Source of the DNA: Candidatus Dormiibacterota bacterium
GTDB taxonomy: Bacteria > Chloroflexota > Dormibacteria > Aeolococcales > Bog-877
Length of the DNA: 36,857 nt
Assembly: GCA_013044295.1 (NCBI GenBank)
Contig: JABEUU010000044.1
Span: 1 to 36,857, forward strand
Direction of reading: 5' to 3'
The translations under genes were made by a program, and so were the position numbers. Under the pieces are notes generated by a model that was given only the letters and a program-made list of their open reading frames with translations, had not been told where the DNA came from and ran no database searches. This document shows, piece by piece, positions 15,775-24,321 of the stretch; within the stretch, counting starts at the first letter, position 1; each line of letters starts with the position of its first letter.

Positions 15775-15926
15775 GACTTCGGACAGACGCGCCCCTGACT
15801 CGAAGGGCCGGCCGAGACTTGAGCCGTCCCGCGTTCCCCTGGTCAGATCGGGGTGGCAGCCGGCGATTCTGCCCCCGGAGTGTCGAACCACCCATCGAGA
15901 AGCCATGCCTGGTTGGCCTCGGTTGC

Positions 15927-15932
15927 TAAAGT
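15927..15932 (+). promoter_or_regulatory. -10 box for a leaderless hpt mRNA
   Basis: TAAAGT ends 6 nt before ATG 15939, the same spacing as at 14806-14811, 25752-25747 and 33449-33444. No Shine-Dalgarno sequence is present before the ATG. Confidence 0.5.
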
Positions 15933-15938
15933 TGATCC

Positions 15939-16592
15939 ATGGAGGGTCCCCGTCCGGTACCACGACTGACGGTGCCGATCCTGGAGGTGCCCGCCCCCGA
16001 GCCAACTGGACAGCTCGCCTTCTGGAGCGAGGTGGGTATCGCGCCCATGCCCGTTCGCGAGATTGCCAGCGCCGACCTGGTGCGGCGGCGAGTGACCGCG
16101 CTTGCTCAGGAGATCGCTGCCGAGCTGGGCGGCGAGCCGCTCACCCTGGCGGTCGTACTACGGGGGGCCTTCGTGTTCGCCGCCGACCTGGCCCGAGAGC
16201 TGATCTCCAACAAGATGGAGAACCTTTTGGTGACCTTCTTTCACGCGAGCAGCTACCGGGGTACCAAGGCCTGGCGGGCCCCCCTGATCCAGGAGCTGGG
16301 CGAGAGCAGCGTGGATGGCAAACAGACCATCCTGATCATCGACGATATTGTCGACCAGGGCCACACCGCCGAGGCGATGATCAAGCGTCTGTCCTCCCCC
16401 ACCAGAAGGGTGGAGTACTGCGCTCTGCTGGACCGCCCAGAGGCCCGGGCTGTGCCGGTTTACCCTCGCTATGTAGGCTTCAAGCTGGCCGGACCCGGAT
16501 TCGTGGTTGGCTACGGCCTCGACTATGACGACAAGTACCGGGAGCTCCCCTACCTGGCCCAATGGGTCCCCTCGCCTCCGGTGAGCGAATAG
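15939..16592 (+). CDS. hpt: Hypoxanthine phosphoribosyltransferase-like protein
   Basis: The 217-aa type I phosphoribosyltransferase would salvage hypoxanthine/guanine with PRPP. The PRPP-binding loop is ILIIDDIVDQGHTAEAM (usual VDDIVDTGxT). The C-terminal FVVGYGLDYDDKYRELPYLAQ strongly matches bacterial Hpt, and LAVVLRGAFVFAADLAREL matches the early PPi loop. Two things are atypical. There is an N-terminal extension of about 30 residues rich in proline. The flexible-loop region reads HASSYRGTKAWRAPLIQEL instead of the usual SSYG-x-S form, so substrate preference may differ. It is convergent with an NCS1 nucleobase permease, consistent with a salvage pair. Confidence 0.85.
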   Translation: MEGPRPVPRLTVPILEVPAPEPTGQLAFWSEVGIAPMPVREIASADLVRRRVTALAQEIAAELGGEPLTLAVVLRGAFVFAADLARELISNKMENLLVTFFHASSYRGTKAWRAPLIQELGESSVDGKQTILIIDDIVDQGHTAEAMIKRLSSPTRRVEYCALLDRPEARAVPVYPRYVGFKLAGPGFVVGYGLDYDDKYRELPYLAQWVPSPPVSE

Positions 16593-16611
16593 GCCAGCGG
16601 AAGGGGTTGGT

Positions 16612-16661
16612 GGGCGGGGACCCGGAGCGCCGTCGCTTGACGGTGCCCCAGCTCCCCGCCC
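16612..16661. terminator. Nested hairpin between convergent hpt and permease genes
   Basis: GGGCGGGGA (16612-16620) pairs with TCCCCGCCC (16653-16661). Inside it GCGCCGTC and GACGGTGC form a second 8-bp stem with a GCTT loop (one G-T pair). The structure is symmetrical and could serve both converging genes. No T run follows on either strand, so termination would depend on the hairpin alone or on Rho. Confidence 0.5.
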
Positions 16662-16682
16662 CAATTCCGCGCCAAGATGGGC

Positions 16683-18161
16683 CTAGCCGACCACCTCCGA
16701 CCCCTGAGTGACCGACCCGGTGGCACCGGCACGCTCTCGACCGACGCTCCCGATCGACAGCACCAGGTACACCAGCCCGCCCACGACTATGCCCACCGCC
16801 CAGCTGAAGTCGGCACCTCCGGTGGCCTTCGAGATCGGGCCCAGGTAGGAGGGCACGTAGAACTGGGCGTCGATCCACATCATGGCGGCCGCCATACCCA
16901 CCACCTGGGCGATGATCGCCTTCCAGTTGAACCCTCCGGAGCGCCAATACAGGCCTCCGCGCTTGGCCGCCAGTGAGTCTGGGTCGTAACGGCCACGGCG
17001 GAGCAGGTAGTCGGCCATCAAGATCCCAAACCAGGGCCCGAGCCAGACCACGATGTAGTCCAGGAAGCCCGAGAGATCGGTGTAGAAATTGCCTTTGAAT
17101 ATGACCAGGGCGGTGACCGCCCCGGCCACGATGGTGTCGATCAGTACCGCTCCCCACCGCTTGACGGGGATCCCCAGAGCCTGCAGTGTCACCCCTGAGG
17201 AATACAGGTCGAGGGAGTTGATGGCGAAGAGCTGAGGCAGGACCAAGATCAGGAACGGCCAGAAGAACCAGCTCGCAAATGACGACGGAACCCCGGTCAC
17301 GGCAGTCACCTTGGGGCTCACCACGAAGGCCGCGGCGCCCAGCAGCTCCAGCAGGATTGAGGGGATGGCGCCGCCCAGGGTGGCTGCCCAGAAGGTCTTC
17401 GCCCTGGCCGTCTTCCGGGGCAGGTACCGGGAGAAGTCGCTGGCGTTCTCAGTCCAACCCAAGCCACCAGCCGCCACCAGCAGCACCACCGCCGTGGTCC
17501 AAACCGCCCAGGACGCCTGCTGGTGGAAGTGGCCCAAGTTGACATGGGGCACGACCAGGATCGCCATCACCGCGAAGAGGACGATGAAGACGAAGGATAG
17601 ATAGCGCAGGGTCTTGGTGATCATGGCGTGGCCCAGGAACGGCACGATGAACTGGATGGCCACGGCCGCGACGATCAGGCCGATCTTGAGCGGGGTCCCG
17701 GGGCCCACCCCGCCCCTGGCGAACATGGCCAAGGCCACCAGGACGATGAGCACAATCCCTTCGATCTCGAATCCGACCTGAGTGAGCCAGTTGAAGAGCG
17801 ACACCAGTCGGTTGCCGTTGAGGCCGAACGGCGCTCTGGAGACCATGAAGGCGGTGGTGCCGGTCTCAGGCCCGGGGAGACTGGCCAAGCCCAGGAACAC
17901 GTAGAAGACATTGCCCACCAGGATCGCCAGAACCGCCTGCCCAAATGAGAGCCCGAAGGATATCGCCAGGGCCCCGTAGACCAAGAATTCGACGTTCCAG
18001 ATCCCGCCGGCCCAGAGCCAGAAGAGCCCCCAGGGAGTCATCTTCTTCTCTGACTCAGGAATCAGTTCAATGCCGCGCTGCTCCACCTTGAAGGCCGCGT
18101 ATGTTTCCTCCGGGGCCTTCGGCCCCCCGAGCTGTAGGTCGATCGGATTACTGGTTGCCAA
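16683..18161 (-). CDS. NCS1-family nucleobase (cytosine/purine/allantoin-type) permease
   Basis: The 492-aa membrane protein has about 12 hydrophobic segments. Features of the NCS1 family are PWGLFWLWAGGIWNVEFLVYGAL near residue 45, the FMVSRAPFGLNGNRLVSLFNWLTQVGFEIEG segment and GLGWTENASDFSRYLPR. FAINSLDLYSSGVTLQALGIPVKRWGAVLID and a C-terminal MADYLLRRGRYD also fit. It imports a nucleobase or related compound with H+ or Na+; the exact substrate cannot be read. The start is TTG 18161 with AGGAGGGG 9 nt upstream. A good promoter (18268-18240) and a stable leader hairpin (18223-18184) precede it. Being convergent with hpt suggests purine uptake plus salvage, although the two are separately transcribed. 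Confidence 0.92.
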   Translation of the reverse strand: MATSNPIDLQLGGPKAPEETYAAFKVEQRGIELIPESEKKMTPWGLFWLWAGGIWNVEFLVYGALAISFGLSFGQAVLAILVGNVFYVFLGLASLPGPETGTTAFMVSRAPFGLNGNRLVSLFNWLTQVGFEIEGIVLIVLVALAMFARGGVGPGTPLKIGLIVAAVAIQFIVPFLGHAMITKTLRYLSFVFIVLFAVMAILVVPHVNLGHFHQQASWAVWTTAVVLLVAAGGLGWTENASDFSRYLPRKTARAKTFWAATLGGAIPSILLELLGAAAFVVSPKVTAVTGVPSSFASWFFWPFLILVLPQLFAINSLDLYSSGVTLQALGIPVKRWGAVLIDTIVAGAVTALVIFKGNFYTDLSGFLDYIVVWLGPWFGILMADYLLRRGRYDPDSLAAKRGGLYWRSGGFNWKAIIAQVVGMAAAMMWIDAQFYVPSYLGPISKATGGADFSWAVGIVVGGLVYLVLSIGSVGRERAGATGSVTQGSEVVG

Positions 18162-18183
18162 GCCTGTACGCCCCTCCTGGTGT

Positions 18184-18223
18184 GGTCGCCCGGGCCCGGC
18201 GCCAACTCAGGCACCCGGCGACC
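18184..18223 (-). other. Stable hairpin in the 5' leader of the permease mRNA
   Basis: GGTCGCC (minus strand 18223-18217) pairs with GGCGACC (18190-18184). Inside it GGTGCC (18215-18210) pairs with GGCGCC (18203-18198) around a 6-nt loop. The structure lies between the promoter and the ribosome-binding site. It matches no riboswitch consensus I recognise. Confidence 0.45.
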
Positions 18224-18239
18224 GCCTGCGAATCCGTCT

Positions 18240-18268
18240 ATTCTCGGCTATATGTAGTGGTGTGTCAA
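18240..18268 (-). promoter_or_regulatory. Sigma-70-type promoter of the NCS1 permease
   Basis: A perfect TTGACA (18268-18263) is followed after 17 nt by GAGAAT (18245-18240). The same -10 hexamer occurs in the aro leader promoter. It predicts a leader of about 70 nt before TTG 18161. Confidence 0.75.
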
Positions 18269-18739
18269 TCGGGCGAATACAACATGCTGGGTCGCCCCTG
18301 GGTTCCAGCCGGCGCCGGTCAAGGTGACCTCGACCACCTCGAAGCGCCTCTTCACGTTGCGGAGAGCCAGCGCGTCAGCTGCGCCGCGGGGCCAAACGCC
18401 GGCCGGCCCTGGTCAGGTGGGCCAGTTCGCCCCGTCCGCGATCCGACGGCCAGCAGCTGGGATCGGGCAGGTGTTCGAAGCGGCTGTTCCTGGCCTCGGA
18501 CGATCTCGGAGGCATGGACAGGGCCGGTATGGGCGGGAGTCTCCGAGAGTGCACTCTTGCCGGCGAACCCAAATTGACCACCCGGACCGCTTGGCCGCGG
18601 TCTCGAGAAGACCGGCCCAAGCCCGCCGGATCGGTGGAGTCGTCTGCGGGCTCAGGTCCAGCCTCTCGGACCTCGGCGCGGTGCCCCTTCGCGCCTCCGC
18701 CGCGAGGCGGCGGCCCTGAGGTGGGCACGCTGCCATCGG
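18269..18739. other. Intergenic region without a recognisable gene
   Basis: About 470 nt between the permease promoter and the DedA-fusion gene. The short open frames on both strands have no family features. Near 18697-18710, CCGCC-GCGA-GGCGG forms a small GC-rich hairpin 30 nt past the DedA-fusion stop codon; it could aid termination but has no T run. Confidence 0.5.
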
Positions 18740-19915
18740 TCAGCCCGGGCGCGTCCCCCCATCGTCCAAAACTTCGGTCATCCAGCCCCGAAACTTCTCC
18801 TGGACCCGGTAGAGATCGGCGCCGTCGCCATCCGCCTCCACCAGCCCCACCTGGCTCAGGGCGGCCAAATGGTACCGGCTCTCCTCGGTGCTGATCGCGA
18901 CGTGCTGGGCCACCTCGGAACTGGTGCGAGCACCTCCCATGAGGGCCCTGACCACGGCCAGCCGAGGCACTGTCCCGAGGGCGTGCAACCGCTCCGCGGC
19001 AGACTGCAAGGCCGGGTCCAGGGTCTCAGCTCCCGCCCGATCGCCGGCCCCGTGCGGAACCCCGTGCCGAGGGAGATAGACCGTGTGCAGAAGGGCCTCC
19101 CCCACGGTGGCTCCGGTGCCACGCCGAGTGATGAACAGGTACACGGCCGCCACCGCCGCCACCAACACCACGCCGTCCGCCCAGCTGGCGGCCAGGCCGG
19201 TGGGCGTGAAGCGCCTCGCGATCGAGAGCAGACCGGTCAGGATGCTGGCCACCACCCCCAGGTCGATGAACAGCGCCAGCGATGTCCTGACCCAGGTCGG
19301 GAGATTGACAAGCGGTTCTCGCTCACGCGCGGGGGCCCGCCGAATCGCCAGATAGCCGCCCACTCCAATGACGACCAGAATGGCTCCCTGGACTGCCAGC
19401 CGAGCCAACTGGTTGAGGAAGTGCTCAACTGGGATACCGACCACGATTCCCAGCACGACAAACACCACCACCCAGACCGCCGTGCTGGGTACCAGGCCGA
19501 GTAGGAAGGTGCGCCGGCGGACTCCGAAGGCTCCGGCCACCAGAGTGGTGTAGATGCGGAGGCCGGGAATCAGCCGGGATACGCCGATTCCGACCGGGCC
19601 CGCCGAGCCAATCCGCCCGGCCACCCGCTCCAGGGCGCGCGCCTGGTGGAAGCGTGCAGCCAGACCGGTCAGGCTGTGCTCGCCCACTATCCGGGCCCAG
19701 CTGTATCCCACCATCGCCCCGCCGACGCACACGGCGAACGCCAGCGGGATGAAGACCCAAGGATCGAGTCCCCCGGCAGCGATCAGCAGGCCGCCGGCGA
19801 GGAGCGTGAGCTCACCCGGAGCGAACGGCAGCGGCACCCCGGCCTCCTCCACGAAGAGGAGGCTGCAGAGCAGCACTATCGCGACCACCCCATGGAGCCC
19901 GGAGAGAAAGTTCAC
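18740..19915 (-). CDS. DedA-family membrane protein fused to an RDD-like segment and a winged-helix domain
   Basis: The 391-aa chain has three parts. Residues 1 to about 195 are DedA/SNARE-associated: FVEEAGVPLPFAPGELTLLAGG, GYSWARIVGEHSL and GPVGIGVSRLIPGLRIYTTLVAG, with the conserved Arg/Pro. A middle part follows with two membrane segments and RRGTGATVGEALLHTVY, resembling an RDD domain. The last ~90 residues form an ArsR-like winged helix: ALGTVPRLAVVRALMGG, TSSEVAQHVAISTEESRYHLAALSQVGLVEADG. DedA proteins act in undecaprenyl-phosphate or phospholipid recycling across the membrane. A DNA-binding tail on one is unusual and suggests a membrane-bound sensor/regulator, which is inference. I take GTG 19915 as start since it begins the first membrane helix; the longer frame to 20092 looks non-coding. 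Confidence 0.85.
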   Translation of the reverse strand: MNFLSGLHGVVAIVLLCSLLFVEEAGVPLPFAPGELTLLAGGLLIAAGGLDPWVFIPLAFAVCVGGAMVGYSWARIVGEHSLTGLAARFHQARALERVAGRIGSAGPVGIGVSRLIPGLRIYTTLVAGAFGVRRRTFLLGLVPSTAVWVVVFVVLGIVVGIPVEHFLNQLARLAVQGAILVVIGVGGYLAIRRAPAREREPLVNLPTWVRTSLALFIDLGVVASILTGLLSIARRFTPTGLAASWADGVVLVAAVAAVYLFITRRGTGATVGEALLHTVYLPRHGVPHGAGDRAGAETLDPALQSAAERLHALGTVPRLAVVRALMGGARTSSEVAQHVAISTEESRYHLAALSQVGLVEADGDGADLYRVQEKFRGWMTEVLDDGGTRPG

Positions 19916-20288
19916 GGTCTTGGCCTCAGCGGCCCGCTGGCGAAAGCTGGCCCGCCGGCAACCCCGGCGCCCCGGCCAGGTGCAAGCGGACAGCCCGGCT
20001 CTGGTGGGGCGGTCACCACTCGCGACCCAGAGCCACCGCTTGTAGGGCCCGGGGTCCCACCACCTTCCGAAGCGACCGGACGGCTGACGCACTCTCCCTT
20101 AGACGTTGACGAACCGGATCGCCCGCCCGCGAGGCGGCACCGAGCCAAGCGCCCTCCCGCTGCGGACTGGTCAGGGGCCGACCCGGTCCAGACCACGGCC
20201 CCGCCGATCAACCGCCGTGCGTCGAGCGCACTCGGAAAGCGGGGGCCGCCTCCGAGGCGAGCTCACCGCAGGCCTTCCAGCAGCACCA
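19916..20288. other. Intergenic region between the DedA fusion and pgi
   Basis: About 370 nt without a convincing gene. It must hold the end of the pgi transcript and the start of the DedA-fusion transcript. A short palindrome of the form CGCCTC/GAGGCG lies near 20253-20265, but I see no clear promoter or T-tailed terminator. Confidence 0.45.
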
Positions 20289-21950
20289 TCACTCGGGCCC
20301 ACGACGCTCCCGGTAGCGCCGGATCAAGGTGTTGGTGGAACTGTCGTGGGCGAGCTCCGGCTCGGAGTCGGACTCCAGCTCGGGAATGATCTTGTCGGCC
20401 AGGATCTTGCCCAGCTCCACCCCCCACTGATCGAAGGAGTCAATCCCCCAGATTGCACCCTGGGTGAAGGTTCGGTGCTCGTACAGGGCGATCAGTGACC
20501 CCAGCGACGCGGGGGTCAGACGCTCCAGCAGCAGAGTGTTGCTGGGGCGGTTTCCGACGCAGACGCGATACGGGATCTGCCACTCGGGGATGCCCGCCTG
20601 GCGCAATTCCTCAGCCGAACGCCCGAACGCGAGGGCTTCCGTTTGGGCCAGGAGGTTGGCCATCAGGAGGTCTTGGTGACGACCCAGCCGGTTGAGCGAA
20701 GCACAAAAGCCAATGAAGTCGCAGGGGATGAGCCTGGTGCCTTGATGGATTAGCTGGTAGAAGGCATGCTGACCATTGGTGCCGGGCTCGCCCCAGATGA
20801 TCGGTCCGGTCTGGAAGCCGACCGGCTCCCCGGCCAGGTCCACGTGCTTGCCGTTGCTCTCCATGTCCAGCTGCTGCAGATACGCCGGTAGCCGCCGGAG
20901 ATATTGATCGTAGGGCAGGACCGCGACCGATTCGGCGCCGAAGAAATTGTTGTACCAGACCGCCAGCAGCCCCATCAGGACGGGCAGGTTGGCATCCAGA
21001 GGGGCGCTCCGGAAGTGCTCGTCCATGGCATGCATGCCAGCCAGCATCTGCCGAAACTGGTCGGGCCCAATCGCGACCATGAGGGAGAGCCCGATCGCGG
21101 AATCGTAGGAATAACGGCCTCCCACCCAGTCCCAGAAGGGGAACATGTTGGCCGTGTCAATGCCGAACTCGGCGACCCCCTGAGCATTGGTGGAGACCGC
21201 CACAAAGTGCTTGGCGACCGCGTCCGCGTCACCCCCCAGGCCCCGCAGCGCCCAATCCCGAGCCGTCTTGGCGTTGGTCAATGTTTCCAGGGTGTGCCAG
21301 CTCTTGGAGCAGACTACGAAGAGCGTTTCCGCTGGGTCCAGGTCACGGGTGGCCTCGACGAAGTCGGTACCGTCAATGTTGGAAACAAAGCGCACCTTGA
21401 GGTCTGGCCTGGCGTAGTGCCGGAGCGCCTCATAGGCCATCCTCGGCCCCAGGTCCGAACCGCCAATGCCGATGTTGACGACATTGCGAACCGGCTGGCC
21501 AGTGTGCCCTTTCCAGCTGCCGTTTCGCACCCGTTCCGCGAAGTCGGCGAGCCTATCCAGCACCTGATGCACGGGGGCCACGACATCTTCACCGTCGACC
21601 ATGATCGATTCCCCGCGAGGGGCTCGCAGCGCGACATGGAGCACTGGACGGCTCTCGGAGACGTTGATCCGCTGGCCCGAGAACATCGCCTCGATCCGCT
21701 CCGGCAGGCCGCACTCCCGGGCCAGCTTGACCAGGAGGCGCAGGGTAACCTCGGTGATCCGATTCTTCGAGTAGTCGAGATAGATGTCGCAGGCCTCCGC
21801 TGCCAGATGGCGGGCGCGGTCCGGATCGGCGGCGAACAGGTGCTTCAGCTCAAGGTCTCGGACCTCCTGAAAGTGCTGCCCCAGCTCCTGCCACGCCGGC
21901 CGCTCGGTAAGGGGGAGACGCCCCTTGGGTCGAGCGCCCAGAGCCGGCAC
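20289..21950 (-). CDS. pgi: Glucose-6-phosphate isomerase
   Basis: The 553-aa enzyme interconverts glucose-6-phosphate and fructose-6-phosphate. Family motifs are [12 protein letters not shown] near the N-terminus, [13 protein letters not shown] and the signature [15 protein letters not shown]. Also present are [22 protein letters not shown] (catalytic Glu/His) and [13 protein letters not shown] with the catalytic Lys. Length matches the long E. coli-type enzyme. GTG 21950 starts one base after the tal stop codon; the open frame further upstream lies within tal. It is the last gene of the zwf-gnd-tal-pgi cluster and may be translated by coupling to tal. Confidence 0.96.
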   Translation of the reverse strand: MPALGARPKGRLPLTERPAWQELGQHFQEVRDLELKHLFAADPDRARHLAAEACDIYLDYSKNRITEVTLRLLVKLARECGLPERIEAMFSGQRINVSESRPVLHVALRAPRGESIMVDGEDVVAPVHQVLDRLADFAERVRNGSWKGHTGQPVRNVVNIGIGGSDLGPRMAYEALRHYARPDLKVRFVSNIDGTDFVEATRDLDPAETLFVVCSKSWHTLETLTNAKTARDWALRGLGGDADAVAKHFVAVSTNAQGVAEFGIDTANMFPFWDWVGGRYSYDSAIGLSLMVAIGPDQFRQMLAGMHAMDEHFRSAPLDANLPVLMGLLAVWYNNFFGAESVAVLPYDQYLRRLPAYLQQLDMESNGKHVDLAGEPVGFQTGPIIWGEPGTNGQHAFYQLIHQGTRLIPCDFIGFCASLNRLGRHQDLLMANLLAQTEALAFGRSAEELRQAGIPEWQIPYRVCVGNRPSNTLLLERLTPASLGSLIALYEHRTFTQGAIWGIDSFDQWGVELGKILADKIIPELESDSEPELAHDSSTNTLIRRYRERRGPE

Positions 21951-21951
21951 C

Positions 21952-23037
21952 TCAGTGGCCTGCCACGAGCTGGCCCGCCCGATCCCCAATGCAGGCCACC
22001 AGATTGTGCCAGGAGGCGTCGAAGGCAGCTGCCCCTTCGCGCTGCAGGCGCAGGGCGAGCTCCCCTGGATCAATTCCAGCAGCGGCCAGTTGGCTCATGA
22101 CCAGGTCGGCATCCCCGCCCGTCGGGTCCAGTGTCCCCCGCACCTGGCCGTGGTCCGCGAAGGCCAGCAGGGTCTCCTCGGGCATCGTGTTGATGGTCAT
22201 GGGGGCCGCCAGGCCCGAGATGTAAAGGGTGTCGGGAGCAGCGGGATTCTTGGTGGAGGTGCTGGCGAAGAGCAGGCGCTGGGGACGTGCCCCCGCGTTC
22301 TCCAGGCGCCGCCAGCGATCCGAGGCGAGCAGCTCGTGATAGCTGCGGTAGGCCTGCGTCCCGGCGGCGATCCCCACACGGTCACGGAGGGCCTCAGGAC
22401 CCTGGGTGGCTAGCGCCTTGTCCCAGCGACTGACGAACAGGGACGCGACCGAGGCCACGTCCAGACTCAGCCCCTCGGCGAGCCGGCGCTCCAACCCAGT
22501 CATGTAGGCTCCGGCAGCCGCGGTGTACTGGGCGGAGGAGAACAGCAGGGTGACATTCACCGGGACCCCCGCGAAGATGCACTCGCCGATGGCCTGCAGA
22601 CCGGCGGGCGTCCCAGGAATCTTGATGAACAAGTTGGCCCTGGCCGCGCGCTGGTGCAGGGCGACGGCGGCGGCCACGGTCGCCGCCGCATCGTCGGCCA
22701 GCAGTGGAGACACCTCCAGGGATACCCAGCCATCCACCCCGTCGCTGCCCCTGTGTACGGGCTCGAAGAGGTCAGCCGCGGCTCGAAGATCATCAATCGC
22801 CAGCTGGAAGAAGATCTCCTCCGCGGAAGCTCCCTCAGCCGCCCCCTTGGCTATGGCGGGATCGTAGGCGGAGCTGCGCTCGATGGCCTGATCGAAGATG
22901 GTCGGATTGGAGGTGAGGCCGGTCACGGCCAGCTGCTCGATGTAGCTCCGGAGCTTGCCCGAGGTGAGCAGGTCTCGGGTGATGTTGTCGAGCCACAGGC
23001 TCTGGCCCGCGTCGTGAAGTTCCTGAGTCGGCTTCAT
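21952..23037 (-). CDS. tal: Transaldolase
   Basis: The 361-aa protein transfers a dihydroxyacetone unit between sugar phosphates in the non-oxidative pentose phosphate pathway. It starts with [12 protein letters not shown] and [13 protein letters not shown]. The Schiff-base Lys lies in [44 protein letters not shown] and [11 protein letters not shown] follow. Length and motifs are those of the actinobacterial/cyanobacterial type. ATG 23037 has AAGGAG about 7 nt upstream. It feeds erythrose-4-phosphate, a substrate of the DAHP synthase encoded in this window. Confidence 0.95.
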   Translation of the reverse strand: MKPTQELHDAGQSLWLDNITRDLLTSGKLRSYIEQLAVTGLTSNPTIFDQAIERSSAYDPAIAKGAAEGASAEEIFFQLAIDDLRAAADLFEPVHRGSDGVDGWVSLEVSPLLADDAAATVAAAVALHQRAARANLFIKIPGTPAGLQAIGECIFAGVPVNVTLLFSSAQYTAAAGAYMTGLERRLAEGLSLDVASVASLFVSRWDKALATQGPEALRDRVGIAAGTQAYRSYHELLASDRWRRLENAGARPQRLLFASTSTKNPAAPDTLYISGLAAPMTINTMPEETLLAFADHGQVRGTLDPTGGDADLVMSQLAAAGIDPGELALRLQREGAAAFDASWHNLVACIGDRAGQLVAGH

Positions 23038-23059
23038 GGTCTCTCCTTAGCACTCTGCG

Positions 23060-23089
23060 GCGGAGTCCGCAAGGGACTGCGGTCTCCGC
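23060..23089 (-). other. Hairpin in the gnd-tal intergenic region
   Basis: On the minus strand GCGGAG-A-CCGCA and TGCGG-A-CTCCGC form an 11-bp stem with one A/A mismatch and a GTCCCT loop. It lies 22 nt before the tal start and has no T run. It may be an mRNA-stability or processing element within the operon rather than a terminator. Confidence 0.4.
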
Positions 23090-23245
23090 CTCCGTCTCCG
23101 CTCGGCACTGAACCGCCGCTCACAACGTCACCGTCTTCGCGGGCCAGATGTGAGCAGCCGTCCCCAAGGGCCGGCGTCACACCAGGGCGCGCGAGCGTAC
23201 CAGCGGAGCCCAGGATGCCCCTGCCCCGCTGCGACCAGTCGCCGC

Positions 23246-24286
23246 TCACTTCGGGGCCGCCTTTTCATCGTGGCCACCGAACTGCTTGCGCATCGCCGAC
23301 AGAGTCTTGTTGGCGAACTCGCCCAGACTCCGCGAGGAAAATCGGGAGTAGAGCGCAGCGGTCAGCACCGGGGCGGGGACCCCTTCGTCGATGGCGGCAA
23401 TCGACGTCCAGCGGCCCTCGCCTGAGTCGGACACCCGGCCCGCGAATGAGGCCAGGTCGGGCGATTCCTGGAGGGCGATGGCTGTCAGGTCCAGCAGCCA
23501 GGAGCCGACGACACTGCCCCGGCGCCACAGCTCAGCCACCGAAGTCGTGTCAATGTCGAACTGGTAGAACTCTGGCTCTTCCATGGGAGCGGTCTCGGCG
23601 TCGGACTGCTGCGGACGCGACCCCGCGTTGGCGTTGTGGAGAATGTCCAGGCCCTCCGCCAGCGAAGCCATCATGCCGTACTCGATCCCGTTGTGCACCA
23701 TCTTCACAAAGTGGCCAGAACCATTGGGCCCGCAATGCAGATAGCCCAGCTCGCACTGCGCCAGGTCTCCGGTTCTGCCCGGTGACCGCGGCGCCGCGGC
23801 CGAGCCCGGTGCCACCGAGGCGAAGAGGGGCTCGAGATGCTTGACCACCTCCGACTCCCCACCGATCATGAGACAGTAGCCCCGGTCCAGCCCGAAAACC
23901 CCGCCGCTGGTGCCGCAGTCGACCAGGTGAAGGCCCCGCTCAAGGAGCTTGGCGGACCGCCGGATGTCGTCTCGATAGTAGGAGTTGCCGCCATCGATGA
24001 TGATGTCACCCCTCTCCATCCGGGCCGAGAGCTCCCCGATTGTCTGCTCGGTGATCTCGCCGGCCGGAACCATCACCCAGGCGGCTCGGGGTCGCTCCAG
24101 CTTGGCCACAAAGTCGTCCAGGGAGGTGGCCCCGGTCGCGCCAGCCTGAACCAGCTGCTGGACCGCGTCCTGGTCGATGTCGAATACGACGCAGCGGTGC
24201 CCGTCCCGCATCAGGCGGCGCACGATGTTGGCCCCCATCCGACCCAGGCCCACCATCCCTAGCTGCATCGGTTCGCGGCTGCTCAT
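23246..24286 (-). CDS. gnd: 6-phosphogluconate dehydrogenase, decarboxylating (short type)
   Basis: The 346-aa enzyme oxidises 6-phosphogluconate to ribulose-5-phosphate. The N-terminal nucleotide fold is LGMVGLGRMGANIVRRLMRDGH. IIDGGNSYYRDD, DCGTSGGVFGLDRGYCLMIGG and GHFVKMVHNGIEYGMMASLAEG (catalytic Lys and Asn) are all present. At ~340 aa it is the short, often NAD-preferring GndA/YqeC type. The Asp in VVFDIDQDAV after the second strand also fits NAD. ATG 24286 has AAGGAG 6 nt upstream; the longer frame reaching into zwf is rejected. It lies 35 nt after zwf. Confidence 0.95.
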   Translation of the reverse strand: MSSREPMQLGMVGLGRMGANIVRRLMRDGHRCVVFDIDQDAVQQLVQAGATGATSLDDFVAKLERPRAAWVMVPAGEITEQTIGELSARMERGDIIIDGGNSYYRDDIRRSAKLLERGLHLVDCGTSGGVFGLDRGYCLMIGGESEVVKHLEPLFASVAPGSAAAPRSPGRTGDLAQCELGYLHCGPNGSGHFVKMVHNGIEYGMMASLAEGLDILHNANAGSRPQQSDAETAPMEEPEFYQFDIDTTSVAELWRRGSVVGSWLLDLTAIALQESPDLASFAGRVSDSGEGRWTSIAAIDEGVPAPVLTAALYSRFSSRSLGEFANKTLSAMRKQFGGHDEKAAPK

Positions 24287-24321
24287 AGGTGTCTCCTTGT
24301 TGACCTTGAAATCCGTCCTGG

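Noticed and set aside
20904-22100. A 398-codon plus-strand open frame opposite pgi
   Set aside because: pgi on the minus strand has all its motifs; the plus-strand product has shadow composition (His/Arg/Gln/Gly-rich).
22654-23844. A 396-codon plus-strand open frame across tal and gnd
   Set aside because: It spans two well-supported minus-strand genes and their spacer, and its composition is Arg/Pro/Ser-rich with no recognisable domain.
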